Assembly (NCBI GenBank): GCA_030340625.1
Contig: JAOPHQ010005142.1
Span: 124,001 to 188,000 of the forward strand
DNA from: Merluccius polli
Taxonomy: Eukaryota; Chordata; Actinopteri; Gadiformes; Merlucciidae
Direction: 5' to 3'
Length of the DNA stretch: 64,000 bases
Numbering within the stretch: the stretch's first letter is position 1; the number at the start of each line of letters is the position of its first letter. The notes beneath the pieces are model-generated. The model saw nothing but the letters and a program-made list of their open reading frames with translations, searched no databases and was not told where the DNA came from. Positions 47,601-59,204 of this stretch are shown here, piece after piece. Position numbers and translations under genes: made by a program.

Positions 47601-48835
47601 GTCAGTCCATCAGTATTGGTAATGCAATATTCACCTAACAGGTCTTCAATATTCTTAATATCTATGTAACTCCCGTTCTGCTAGCTCCTCAGGCCTGGCT
47701 GGACGATGTGTGGTATATGAACCACTGAGGACTAACAGGGAGTGAAGGCAGCAGCAGGCAGAGTACTCATGCACTATTCAGCGCTGGCTACCAAAACAAC
47801 CCGTCCAACGGCCCATACATAGATAGCCTTTGTTCGCCCCATCACTGGGTGGCTTTATAGACGAGGGGTGAAACAAGCAGTGGAAATTGGCAACAAGAAG
47901 TAATGGAAAACGAGTGGTTCTCTGCTGATGTACCCATCAGAGGAGACGCCGGGGATAACTGCATTGCAGATATGACAAGACGTCTCCGCACCAAATGTAT
48001 TAGCTGAAGTAATCACATTAGTGGCTTGCTGCAGGTAATCAGGGCAGGCAGGAGCACCTGTTTTATTTGTTTTCTTTTCGGCAGACATGGCTTGTGTTAC
48101 AAATCGACCACCAAGCAGTACTTGACGTGTAACTACACGAGCAAACGGAAACGCGATCGATAAGGCGAATACCAGCTCCAAGACACCGAACCCGGGGTAA
48201 CCAAAACAAATGTATGTAGGGCTTCTGCGAGAAAACAAGAGGAATGCTAAGCAGGTGTTGGTTTGAAAACAAACACAGGGTTTTTCGTTGTTGTTTCTTT
48301 GCTCGCGGATCAAATCAATTTCTAATTACTGGGCCCCTGCGTGGAAGGAATTATGTATAGGCCTATACATGAGGAACTCTCCAGTGACTTGTTTTATGTA
48401 AAAGTTATTGGATAATATTTGTTTGTTCCAGACTCCACTGCATGTTTTTATATTATATTCCACACAAGGAGCATACGAAGGATCAAAACTAATTTGTATA
48501 TCTATATATCAATATTGCGTAGAAAAATAATAACTAAACTGGATTGGATTAAACAAAACTTGCATGTTTGGTTGTGGGGTTTAGTTGCTGTTTTATTATA
48601 TTTTCAAAAGTTTTTTATTATTTCTTTTTATGCTTTGCTTCAATACCTGTTCCAATTATCTTAACTTGTTTTGACCAATGTGTCTTAAAACACAATCGTC
48701 CTGACATTTTAAATAATTACATTTAAAACAAAGGTCTTCACTCTTAAACCTAATCAACCAAGGAAAATATTAAAAATTATAATAATATAAAGAGGGACAA
48801 AGCGAGGTAAAAATATATATTTACAAATTTATATT
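47600..48835. other. Non-coding DNA with a 152-codon unsupported frame
   Basis: The minus-strand frame 47855-48313 is among the longest non-repetitive frames in the window. It has no recognisable domain, and a competing frame overlaps it in another phase. I do not call it a gene. Confidence 0.5.
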
Positions 48836-49010
48836 CATACAATGGCCCTGGTGAATTCTCGATTCTGATTGGCTGGAGAGGTGTGCATTATTTTCGATAC
48901 ATGCACGGGTTTGACGTGATCGTCTTATCACCGGTCTAAAAATGAAAGCGCTAAACAAAACATTAACTTGGACCGGACTCGGGGGGGACTACGTTTAGGA
49001 AGCTTCCCCC

Positions 49011-51610
49011 GTTGCCAGGTCGTTACTAAGGTGGTCTCTATTTACTGGAGTAATAAGGTAAAGTTGTCATGTAGTTACTAAGATCGTCTCTATTTACTGG
49101 AGTAATAAGGTAACGTTGCCATGTCGTTACTAAGATCGTCTCTATTTACTGAAGTAATAAGGTAACGTTGCCATGTCGTTACTAAGATCGTCTTTATTTA
49201 CTGAAGTAATAAGGTAACGTTGCCATGTTGTTACTAAGGTGGTCTCTATTTACCGGAGTAATAAGGTAACGTTACCATGTCGTTACTAAGGTGGTCTCTA
49301 TTTACCGGAGTAATAAGGTAACGTTGCCATGTCGTTACTAAGATCGTCTCTATTTACTGAAGTAATAAGGTAACGTTGCCATGTTGTTACTAAGATCGTC
49401 TCTATTTACTGGAGTAATAAAGTAACGTTACCATGTCGTTACTAAGATCGTCTCTATTTACTGGAGTAATAAGGTAACGTTGCCATGTTGTTACTAAGAT
49501 CATCTCTATTTACTGGAGTAATAAGGTAACGTTACCATGTCGTTACTAAGATCGTCTTTATTTACTGAAGTAATAAGGTAACGTTGCCATGTCGTTACTA
49601 AGATCGTCTTTATTTACTGAAGTAATAAGGTAACGTTGCCATGTCGTTACTAAGATCATCTCTATTTACTGGAGTAATAAGGTAACGTTGCCATGTCAGT
49701 ACTAAGATCGTCTCTATTTACTGAAGTAATAAGGTAACGTTGCCATGTTGTTACTAAGATCGTCTCTATTTACCGGAGTAATAAGGTAACGTTGCCATGT
49801 CGTTACTAAGATCGTCTCTATTTACCAGAGTAATAAGGTAACGTTGCCATGTCGTTACTAAGATCGTCTCTATTTACTGAAGTAATAAGGTAACGTTGCC
49901 ATGTCGTTACTAAGGTCGTCTCTATTTACTGAAGTAATAAGGTAACGTTGCCATGTTGTTACTAAGATCGTCTCTATTTACTGGAGTAATAAAGTAACGT
50001 TACCATGTCGTTACTAAGATCGTCTCTATTTACTGGAGTAATAAGGTAACGTTGCCATGTTGTTACTAAGATCATCTCTATTTACTGGAGTAATAAGGTA
50101 ACGTTACCATGTCGTTACTAAGATCGTCTTTATTTACTGAAGTAATAAGGTAACGTTGCCATGTCGTTACTAAGATCGTCTTTATTTACTGAAGTAATAA
50201 GGTAACGCTGCCATGTCGTTACTAAGATCATCTCTATTTACTGGAGTAATAAGGTAACGTTGCCATGTCAGTACTAAGATCGTCTCTATTTACTGAAGTA
50301 ATAAGGTAACGTTGCCATGTTGTTACTAAGATCGTCTCTATTTACCGGAGTAATAAGGTAACGTTGCCATGTCGTTACTAAGATCGTCTCTATTTACCAG
50401 AGTAATAAGGTAACGTTGCCATGTCGTTACTAAGATCGTCTCTATTTACTGAAGTAATAAGGTAACGTTGCCATGTCGTTACTAAGGTCGTCTCTATTTA
50501 CTGAAGTAATAAGGTAACGTTGCCATGTCGTTACTAAGATCGTCTCTATTTACTGGAGTAATAAGGTAACGTTGCCATGTCGTTACTAAGATCATCTCTA
50601 TTTACTGGAGTAATAAGGTAACGTTGCCATGTCGGTACTAAGATCCTCTCTATTTACTGAAGTAATAAGGTAACGTTGCCATGTCGGTACTAAGATCGTC
50701 TCTATTTACTGGAGTAATAAGGTAACGTTACCATGTCGTTACTAAGATCGTCTCTATTTACTGGAGTAATAAGGTAACGTTGCCATGTCGTTACTAAGAT
50801 CATCTCTATTTACTGGAGTAATAAGGTAACGTTACCATGTCATTACTAAGATCGTCTCTATTTACTGGAGTAATAAGGTAACGTTACCATGTCATTACTA
50901 AGATCGTCTCTATTTACTGGAGTAATAAGGTAACGTTACCATGTCATTACTAAGATCGTCTCTATTTACTGGAGTAATAAGGTAACGTTGCCATGTCGTT
51001 ACTAAGATCGTCTCTATTTACTGGAGTAATAAGGTAACGTTACCAGGTCATTACTAAGATCATCTCTATTTACTGGAGTAATAAGGTAACGTTGCCATGT
51101 CGTTACTAAGATCGTCTCTATTTACTGGAGTAATAAGGTAACGTTGCCATGTCGTTACTAAGATCGTCTCTATTTACTGGAGTAATAAGGTAACGTTGCC
51201 ATGTCGTTACTAAGATCATCTCTATTTACTGGAGTAATAAGGTAACGTTGCCATGTCGTTACTAAGATCATCTCTATTTACTGGAGTAATAAGGTAACGT
51301 TGCCATGTCGGTACTAAGATCGTCTCTATTTACTGGAGTAATAAGGTAACGTTGCCATGTTGTTACTAAGATCGTCTCTATTTACTGGATTAATAAGGTA
51401 ATGTTGCCATGTCAGTACTAAGATCGTCACTATTTACTGGAGTAATAAGGTAACGTTACCATGTCGTTACTAAGATCGTCTCTATTTACTGGAGTAATAA
51501 GGTAACGTTGCCATGTCAGTACTAAGATCGTCACTATTTACTGGAGTAATAAGGTAACGTTACCAGGTCGTTACTAAGGTTGTCTCTATTTACTGGATTA
51601 ATAAGGTATC
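49011..51610. repeat. 52-bp minisatellite, 50 tandem units
   Basis: The unit starts GTTGCCATGTCGTTACTAAG, continues with ATCGTCTCTATTTACTG and ends with GAGTAATAAGGTAAC. The first unit starts at 49011 and the last at 51559, exactly 49 periods apart, so there is no net length change across the array. Variants are point differences: GTTACC for GTTGCC, ATC for GTC, ACTGA for ACTGG, TTGTT for TCGTT. The edge units both carry CCAGGTCGTTACTAAGG. No open frame persists. Confidence 0.98.
49381..50524. repeat. Higher-order repeat: 11-unit block duplicated in tandem
   Basis: Positions 49381-49952 and 49953-50524 (572 bp, 11 units each) match base for base by eye apart from T to C at 50208. Diagnostic variants such as AATAAAGTAACG (49417 and 49989 areas), CCATGTCAGT (49691 and 50263) and TTTACCAG (49821 and 50393) recur exactly 572 bp apart. 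Confidence 0.95.
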
Positions 51611-51699
51611 GAAAAATAATGCACTTCGCGGAGGCAAACCCTTCTTAGCCCCTGCGTCATGTATTATTTTTCGATACATGCACACCTCGTCGTGGATGA

Positions 51700-53360
51700 T
51701 CCCTTACACACATAATTAATTGAAAATAAAAATAAGCTCTAGTAAATCCTTTGACCTTTAGTGGAGATGATAACTGGCCAGGCCTCTCTTTGGACCCCAG
51801 AGGAGGTAAGCATCGCATCATCTAAACAAAAGCTCCTTTTACCGAAAAGAGTGGCGAGACAAAACTACATTTTTCTGAATTGGATGAAATCTCCCAAGAT
51901 ATCATTTTTGGCCATTGAAGGGTTCGGCACGGCTTCTTGATTGTTCTCTTGTGGTTAACCTCTTAGCAGCACCAGGCTACACCCACGCATACTCCGCTGA
52001 ACAACACACACACACAAACTCCAAGTGCTCCCAGTATTATCCAAGTGCACTGCCAATGACAAGTCAACCCAAACTCTTTGCTCACTAACAAAAACAATGA
52101 ACACGGTTATCTGTAAATGTTAACACAAATGGGATTATAGAATAAAAGCAAATGCCAAACTATTTCAATGAAGAAACATTGCTAGTTCTACACTACAGTT
52201 CCAGACAATATAACCTTCTGGTTTTTTTCCATTCATGTTTCGAGGTTTTCAAATGAAATGTCGGTTATAAGTACAAGTTACACCAGACCATGGTTGTGAT
52301 ATTTGGTACACAGCACTTCTGACCACTTCACCGCTCATAATACCTTGTCTGATCCTTTACTTAGAAGACTTAAGCCCTGTGCGTGATCAATCATTAACGA
52401 GGATTGCATTAGCATTTCCTATGGAATAGCGTCTCTAATTACAAGATGCCGGCTATTAAGTGGCCCATTACCAGCCATTTGAAGTTACAATCTGTAATTG
52501 TACACCATTAGAGTGAGCAGTGTCCGACTGCCCAATCACAATAAAAACAAGTCCAGATCGAGACTTGAGTCATCTTGTATTCCTGGGAGCTCTACATCTT
52601 CAAAAACTAGTCTGAGCGTCCAATTAAGATTCTACAAGTCAACCTTCATTGAAATGGCAAATTCACGAAACACAGAGTAAGCAGAGAAAAAAAAAGGGAA
52701 AATATAATACTCTTTGGGAAAGTATCATCTCCATTTTGACATTTTACTGTAGGGGGCAAAACAATTTCGAGTAGAGCAGTAAAAATACATGGGCTCCATT
52801 TTAGATACGCTAAACCTCCAAGAGACACATATCTCCATCTGCCATCTCACCGAATCAAAGCAATAAAAAAATATATCTGGGACCCCTTGTAATCCCCAGT
52901 GGAATTAATTCAAATGTAAGGCATTCATTTCAATCTGTGGTATCTGCTGTACTGAACTTGGACGGGTTTGCAGTTCAGCATAGCCCACATCTTGCATGGT
53001 GAGCAATTTATTTCTTCCTTTTTGTATTTGGCTTGATGGTTGATGGATTTAGTACTTCTGTACTTCCCTGTCATTTCTCAAGAGCATCCACAGGAGGTGG
53101 TAAATGCTGTCAGTTGTTCTCATGCGTTCTTGTGTATCTCGAGATATCTGGTAAAGGGTTGTCATCGGTTGATAGTAATATGACTTGTGTGTACCATAGA
53201 CCATAAAATAGATGTGTGTTGACTTGGCATGTCCAACCTTTCCTTATCAATGAAAGAATAACAGTGTCTCTTCTCCTGACAACTTCCAACAACTTGACAC
53301 AAACCAGACATGATAGCTTAGTCCTCTAAAAACGACAAATCTGTACGCACAAGACAACTT
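51700..53360. other. Unique AT-rich DNA, no gene recognised
   Basis: No transposon ends or coding frames recognised. The part at 52380-52680 is rich in ATTA words (for example TCTCTAATTACAAGATG) and free of repeats, and is a possible conserved non-coding element. Confidence 0.45.
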
Positions 53361-53361
53361 A

Positions 53362-53435
53362 AATTATTTATATTTCCAGAGTTTAAATGGGTGACTTCAA
53401 TTATTTACATTTCCAGAGTTTAAATGGTTAACTTT
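53362..53435. repeat. 37-bp tandem duplication
   Basis: Two copies share AATTATTTA-ATTTCCAGAG and TTTAAATGG, starting at 53362 and 53399. Confidence 0.93.
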
Positions 53436-53439
53436 CCCT

Positions 53440-55060
53440 TTGTCCTTGCAGTTTTACTCCACAGGAACTTTAGCTTGAGGCAGTTTATGAAGCGTGTTTG
53501 TAGAGCAGTAGTGTCATATGCTGCATGCTGGCTCAATAGCTGCGACAGCGGGAAAGGACGGCCTTCCTCCCGAAGTTATTTTGGTGCTGCATAACTTAAA
53601 GAGAACTGTTGCTAGAGCAACTGTGCACAGCCACATATGTATTCAATGACAAACACATTATTAGCATCTAAGCATATACAATATCAGATTTGCGAGTCAA
53701 GGACTACTCACTCACCATTGTGCTCTCCAGGGGTGTGTCGTTTTGAACACGGGGGTAAACAGCGAACGTTTCTTGGATAGAGAAACAACAACTGCCAGAG
53801 GAAGAGGAAGGGTCAAGGCAGTTGTTGAGGGGGTGGTCACTGTGTTCCAGGGTGACACCCACCCCCCCCCCCCCCCCCCAGATGCAGGGGTGTGCACATC
53901 TTTCCAAAGTTGACAGTGATTTAGAGGCTCTACCATTAAGCTTAGATTTATTTATCTAATGACCTTGATGTAGGTCAGGGATAGCTGCTCAATGGAGACC
54001 AGGCACCAAATCCAAACCCCAGCTCCGGAAGCTGAACAATACTTGCATTCACCACTGCATTCATCATTTCGGTACCCCAGCAACACACAAAATCCAAACG
54101 AAGGCCACAAATGAGCGAATGCCCTTGGCTGATTGTCCCGCAGGCTGACGTTCACATCAGATTGATGACATTTGGCGGTTGTTTAGTTTTGTGCTCGTCA
54201 AATTCACAAAGCAAAAATATAACATTTTCGGGCAATTTTTTCCATTAAGGCAGCACTGTAGCAGTAGGTGACAGTATTTTTATGAACCCCAGTGCTGCTT
54301 TCATCTCCATGTGTTCTCCATTTTTACAGGAGAAAAAAAATATACGCACCTGCCCAAAAAACACATTTGGGAGAGATTAGGAACAAGCTTGTTATCTTCC
54401 CTCCCCACGTTTATGTCTTTTTTACAGCCCTAGAATCTCAATGCGGGTACCAGACTCGGTGAAGAGTTTCCAGTGGCAGCGCGACACAGACATCATTGAG
54501 TTGTAGCTGAAATGCCATTAGGCCACACAGAGGACGACACTGGGGTCATACAGGAATGACTAGCAATCCATAAGTTTCTCTTTCGGAAAACTAAAATCCA
54601 TGGGATTCAAGAGATTGAACGTATTGATGATACGCACCACGTTCGTTTATGGTACTTTAACGTCCAATAGGTGATTGCTTATTACTGGATAAGGAATTTT
54701 ACAATAATGTAATTCTATAATATGGCAAGGTTTTTGATGAGCAAATACAAAAAATATAGGTTGACATTTAACATTGCCAATATAGTGCAAACTACCATTA
54801 CTGAATCATTCACTCATACATTGAATGCATGAATTGTGAATTCCCACATTAATCAATGTGAATACATGCTTTATTCATGCTATCATCGATGGTATGGTAT
54901 AGATAATACATTATGTAAGTGCTGGCATTCACAAGCTCAAGCTCACTCACGTGTATTAGTGTATTAACAGTGAGAGAGCCAGACCTATTTTTTTTTTCTG
55001 CAGTTGCTCTCGTTCTCGGCCATTCACAATCCATCTGGAAGTGGAAAAAACAAAACACAC
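53440..55060. other. Non-coding DNA, no gene recognised
   Basis: Contains a C18 run at 53862-53879. No coding sequence recognised. Confidence 0.5.
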
Positions 55061-55065
55061 AATCC

Positions 55066-55112
55066 CCCCCCCCCCACACACACACACACCACCACCACCA
55101 CCATGCCAGAGA
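55066..55112. repeat. C-run, CA and CAC tract
   Basis: About C12 followed by CACACA and then CCACCACCA. Confidence 0.92.
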
Positions 55113-55424
55113 CAACTCACCGTTGACACCATACAGGGTTTACATTGGCTATGAAAGAGGCAGAGCAGCCTGACAAAAACAATTAGCTATCTCGCTCCTG
55201 CAGCCTATCTGCCAGTCTTATCTGCCACTTCCTGCTACACTGATGGAACTGATATCTCAGTGTCTTGTCTGCTGCCCAGGGTTACAATGCATCACTCCAC
55301 CATCCCTCTCCCTGTTTTAGCGGGATCTCATTTGATTGCCACTAACGATAGCAGTGGACGGTCGCCGGCAATTTATGCCAGTGGTCACTCGACGACGTTG
55401 GGAGATCAAAGGAGTTCTTTCTGC

Positions 55425-55516
55425 ACCCCCTACTCCCCCACCTCCCCCACCACTCCCCCCCCTACTCCCCCCTACTCCCCCCTACTCCCCCACCCCCCGA
55501 ACCCCCCCCCCCCCCC
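55425..55516. repeat. CCCCCTACT-type C-rich tract
   Basis: TACTCCCC(C) units and C-runs. The Pro/Thr-rich frames are low complexity. Confidence 0.94.
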
Positions 55517-55585
55517 AACCCAGTCCCGGGTTTCATCAGATCTATGACAAGACTCTTTAAGGAGGCTTTCAGTTCCACCAAGCGG

Positions 55586-55645
55586 GAGGGGGGGGGTGAC
55601 AGAGAGGAGATGTGGGGGGGGGGGGGGGGGGGGGGGGAGGGGGGG
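55586..55645. repeat. G-rich tract with a G-run of about 24
   Basis: G-runs at 55586-55596 and 55614-55637, then more G to 55645. It lies only about 70 bp after the C-rich tract and is broadly complementary to it. Confidence 0.94.
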
Positions 55646-55649
55646 CGAA

Positions 55650-56285
55650 ACCCTATTTCTGCAAAGCATAGTAGGCACAAACAAAAATACATTTCAACCA
55701 AACAGATTGAATTAACAAAATTAGCATTTTTATTAAACATGGTTATTAATAGCTGGACGGGTGAAGGAAAAAGAATGAAGGTGTTTTTCAATTCGGTGTT
55801 TTTCTGCATTTAATTTAAATCCAAATGTTTATTTATATTTTGTAGCCAAGAGAAGGTCAGAGGAAGAGTCTTCGAAACGTGAGCCTTGTTCAATGAATAA
55901 TTAGATGATTCGATGATCATTTATCAGGACGTGAACCACAATCCACACTGTGTGATTAATATAGCCCGATTACAACAACGCGGTTTATAGACAGACTGCT
56001 ACAGCAGCTTAAATAACCCCCAAGCTCCCACTACCTCAGCCCAAATAAAGAATAATTCGATTAATTAGATTTTGATTAATGTAATGCATTTCACTAATAG
56101 GTAAAACTTCCAGTGAACACAAACTCATTTGTTTTTCCACTATCCTCAACTGTCAGCAGTTATCAGTAGCGTATTTCACCTATCGGAGTCAGGCTACACC
56201 ACAGGACAAATGCCGCATGTCACACAACTTTCATTTAATTGCTAAAAACAAAACACGAGTCTGGTATGTATTCAAATTTCAAACT
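55650..56285. other. Non-coding DNA, nothing recognised
   Basis: AT-rich unique sequence with no recognisable coding sequence or repeat ends. Confidence 0.5.
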
Positions 56286-56290
56286 AAAAG

Positions 56291-56316
56291 CCCCCTCCCC
56301 CCCCCCCCCCCCCCCC
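56291..56316. repeat. poly-C run with one T interruption
   Basis: C5, T, then about 20 C. Confidence 0.95.
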
Positions 56317-56410
56317 GTCTATCATGCAGTCGAGCAAGACCACTCAAACGTGTCGGTGGAAAGACACGAAAATTAACAGATGCCAAACGCAGGGCTCCCG
56401 GCTACCGTCA

Positions 56411-56540
56411 CAAGTCAAGTTTATTTGTAAAGAAATTACAACTCAAAGGCAACTTGTATCTTTATCTGTATCATTTAGGTACTGTTTACTACGAGCCATT
56501 TGGCAGATGCTATTTTTATTTGGAGTGATTTACATTTTAG
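56411..56540 (-). repeat. Retroposon tail fragments, minus strand
   Basis: ACAAGTCAAGTTTATTTGTA near 56411 resembles a common teleost repeat end. CATTTGGCAGATGCTATTTT with TTGGAGTGATTTACATTTTA (56497-56540) is a decayed reverse complement of the L2/SINE tail. The two may come from separate insertions. Confidence 0.6.
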
Positions 56541-56654
56541 AGACACGCGAGGGCGTGTGCAAGGTGGATTTATACAACTTACATAAAATGGGTACATTAG
56601 TATGCTGAGACTTTAAGACGACTCTGCATGGGCGTAGGTGAAGCGAGCAGCACA

Positions 56655-56880
56655 GTAAGGATGCCCCCAGGCCACTTTCATTTTTGAGTTGCACCATATA
56701 TTCCCAGCTGGTAAGAGAGGGTGGAGCAGACCCAGGATGCACTGGAGGGATTATATCGCTCTGGCTGGATTTGGGAAGATTTACGGTCTCCTGGCGGCCG
56801 GAGACGGCCCAGCTGGAGGGACCGGCAGGGCGGCCGGGGGGACGAGGGGTGTCTGGGTGGGCTCCTCTGCCCACTGCAGA
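56655..56880 (+). pseudogene. Non-LTR retrotransposon C-terminal fragment
   Basis: GACCCAGGATGCACTGGAGG and the translation RPRMHWRDYIALAG match the RMHWRDYISRLAW-type motif near the C-terminus of a widespread teleost LINE protein. GGATGCCCCCAGG (about 56659-56671) fits an upstream block of the same repeat. After the motif the frame decays, with frameshifts inside the Gly/Arg-rich stretch. It is distinct from the L2 copy at 1838. I am not sure of the clade. The 166-codon minus frame here is its antisense shadow. Confidence 0.65.
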
Positions 56881-56899
56881 GTGCGTGATCATGGGGAAT

Positions 56900-58980
56900 G
56901 AAGACGTAATAATGGATAATATGTAAATGTTATGTGTGTCGTGCCTCCGTATGTCTGGAACACGCGACAGCGAAATCTGAAACGGTTTTTCATTTCTTCG
57001 AGGGACTTTAAAATGCTGCTTGCATTGCAATATTTGTGAATTGTTTTGGTTGTATGTACCTGAATGTTTGGGTGGCTGTATCTTTGTCTCTATTATTGAA
57101 ATGTTATAACTGTTTCAGGGATTCCTGAAAATAAAATTAAATAAAATGTCTATGTTTGTAAATGTCTATGTACTATCTTGAGCAGAGCAATTGTATTTTG
57201 ACCACATCTGCTCTCAACATAAATAAGCTGTGGTACAAACTGAATATCGGTTTATACCATACATGCTATCAACTGCTATAGCAGTTACGCATGCAGTATC
57301 AGACTGAAAGAAGGAACAGACCTTGATATATATATATATATTTATATATATTTGCACAGTTCTTTGCACACCACATCAGCCTCACACAGCCTGACATTAG
57401 GATTCCCAGTCGGGTATTGAATCCTGTTGAGCAAATCAGATCCCCTGTAGAGTTGTTTTTTCCCTGGTACCTAATTGTAACGTTTGCACATAACCTTTTT
57501 ACCGGGGTATTCTGGGACTGTCCATGGAAACCTTTACATTGTTGTCTTAATTGCTTTGCAGGAAGTAATCCTGAAGACAGAAGCATCACACTCTAGCGAG
57601 CTTACCTCGACTGTCATTCAAACAAGAGTTAATCGCAACGCTGCGTACAACGGTAGCTTTCACCACCAGCATCCACACGCAGCGCTACGAGGAAACGAGT
57701 CCCTGGGAACTGGTGCTAAATGCCTCGTAAATCCTCCATCGCTTTGTATTGCAAAAGGCTGTAGCAGCAACAGAGGGCCAGGTTAATGCTTCACCATGAA
57801 ATTATCTTTTTTATTTTTTTAAAACAAATGATATGAACGCAAGATAACCAAGGGGTTTTGATGAGTACATGGATTGTTTATTTATATCTGTTTGTATGTT
57901 ATTATCAGTCAGTAATGAAGGGCAATGACCCTGGGCAGGGTAGTGCTGTTGCAACCGCAGAACAAAACAAAATGCTAAACCATAATTAAAACTACTCATG
58001 GTGGTGTCATTAAATCTAAGCCACTATCTGTTTCACAAAGCAAAGGGCAGAAAAAATATTTTTTTGCATTATAGAGTTAACAATTGAAAAAAAAGCCAGT
58101 AACGGTAAGCATTGCAGTGTGGTCATTTATTAATAGCCACCAATTATGGAAATGAACATAAAACAAAACATGGAACAACAAAGAGATACACTATCAAGCA
58201 GTGTGGCTATTTGGAACAGATGCCTCAGTTTTGTCGACAACGCAGTGAGACACCTCAGAAGACACAATGTCCCTGAGGTCTTATCTGATATTTAGTTGAA
58301 GTGCTTGTAGCGCGGAAAGAATCGGGAAGACAAACAACAATTTGTGTCAGACAACTGGTCCTAAGCTACCACAGTACAACACACACACACACACACAGTT
58401 TGTTATAGAGATAGTCAGCTAGGATAGGAGAGAAGCCATTATTAAGCAGGTGGTGTGTTAGTTTTGATGGCTCCGAGAATGGTCATCTTGGTTGTTTACA
58501 ACACTAACCTTGACTATGATTAGGACATATTGTGAAGATTGATTATTGTTTTTTGCCGTGTCCTTTTTTTAAGATACAATCCACTCCACTATATCACATT
58601 CACTTTTATAACCTAAAAGAAAACAGAGAAGACAAATTGAGCTTTAAATTGAAGGCAATATGAGAATAAAAACATAATTTTGCCATAGGTTAACGCCTCT
58701 GTTTTTCTATCTATGAGAATAGTCTCTGATTGTAACAATCCATTATTTAAAGTAATAATCACAAAGATTATCATTTAAATAAATATCTGTAAGGTCACCA
58801 AGCCTATCTTTTGCTGAATGAGGTAACACAATTGGTGATTGCGCCTACGGCCCACTGATGAAAGCCCTTGCATTTGCGGTAACAGGTCGGATTTGTCATC
58901 ACCAAGCAGTGGTGGTCCGTTTACAGTTTTTTCTAAACTTTTAACTTTTTACAACCATTTTTTATTCAGTAAATATTAAG
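56900..58980. other. Non-coding DNA, no gene recognised
   Basis: Short TA tract (57325-57352) and CA tract (58379-58398). Frames near 100 codons (57299-57589 minus, 57484-57786 plus) have no recognisable domain. AT-rich, ATTA-bearing sequence at 58680-58800. Confidence 0.5.
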
Positions 58981-58984
58981 TGTT

Positions 58985-59200
58985 ATAGTCACAGTCTCAG
59001 AAGAAGACATTCCCTTTTCGCTTTCATGTGTACTGCCGTTATGGAGGCGTGGCAAAGGGGCCGACTGCCAACTGACTGACGTCACACAGGTGACACTGTG
59101 TGGATCTCCGGGAAACCAAAACACACCTGCAATAACCGCTTATTGCTATAAGTGTCGCCAATGAGAACAAAACCGAAATATTCTAGCGTGCCACTTTAAG
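58985..59200. repeat. Candidate dispersed repeat fragment
   Basis: A GC-richer island in AT-rich DNA, with GAGGCGTGGCAAAGGGGCCG, CTGACTGACGTCACACAGGT and a GTGCCACTTTAAG end. That end, reversed, resembles the start of the candidate repeat at 46684. A full-length CRE palindrome TGACGTCA sits at 59078-59085. No TSD was found. Confidence 0.3.
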
Positions 59201-59204
59201 TATA

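Larger units (their letters stand above)
48841..51690. mobile_element. Putative interspersed element with minisatellite core
   Basis: The 52-bp array is bracketed by related flanks. On the left, GAGGTGTGCATTATTTTCGA and ACATGCAC follow a GAATTCTCGATTCTGATTGG block. On the right, TATCGAAAAATAATGCACTT is followed 31 bp later by a near-inverse copy ending CGATACATGCACACCTCG. GAGGTGTGCAT is thus a terminal or subterminal inverted repeat, and both ends hold fold-back GTGCAT/ATGCAC pairs. The layout recalls DNA elements with central tandem repeats, such as helentron-associated ones, but I cannot assign the superfamily. Outer boundaries are approximate and no TSD was found. Confidence 0.5.

Noticed and set aside
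47855..48313. 152-codon minus-strand frame
   Set aside because: Among the longest non-repetitive frames, but it has no recognisable domain, and an overlapping frame in another phase is also open. This length is plausible by chance in 64 kb.
56530..57030. 166-codon minus-strand frame
   Set aside because: It is antisense to a LINE remnant whose plus-strand peptide is recognisable.
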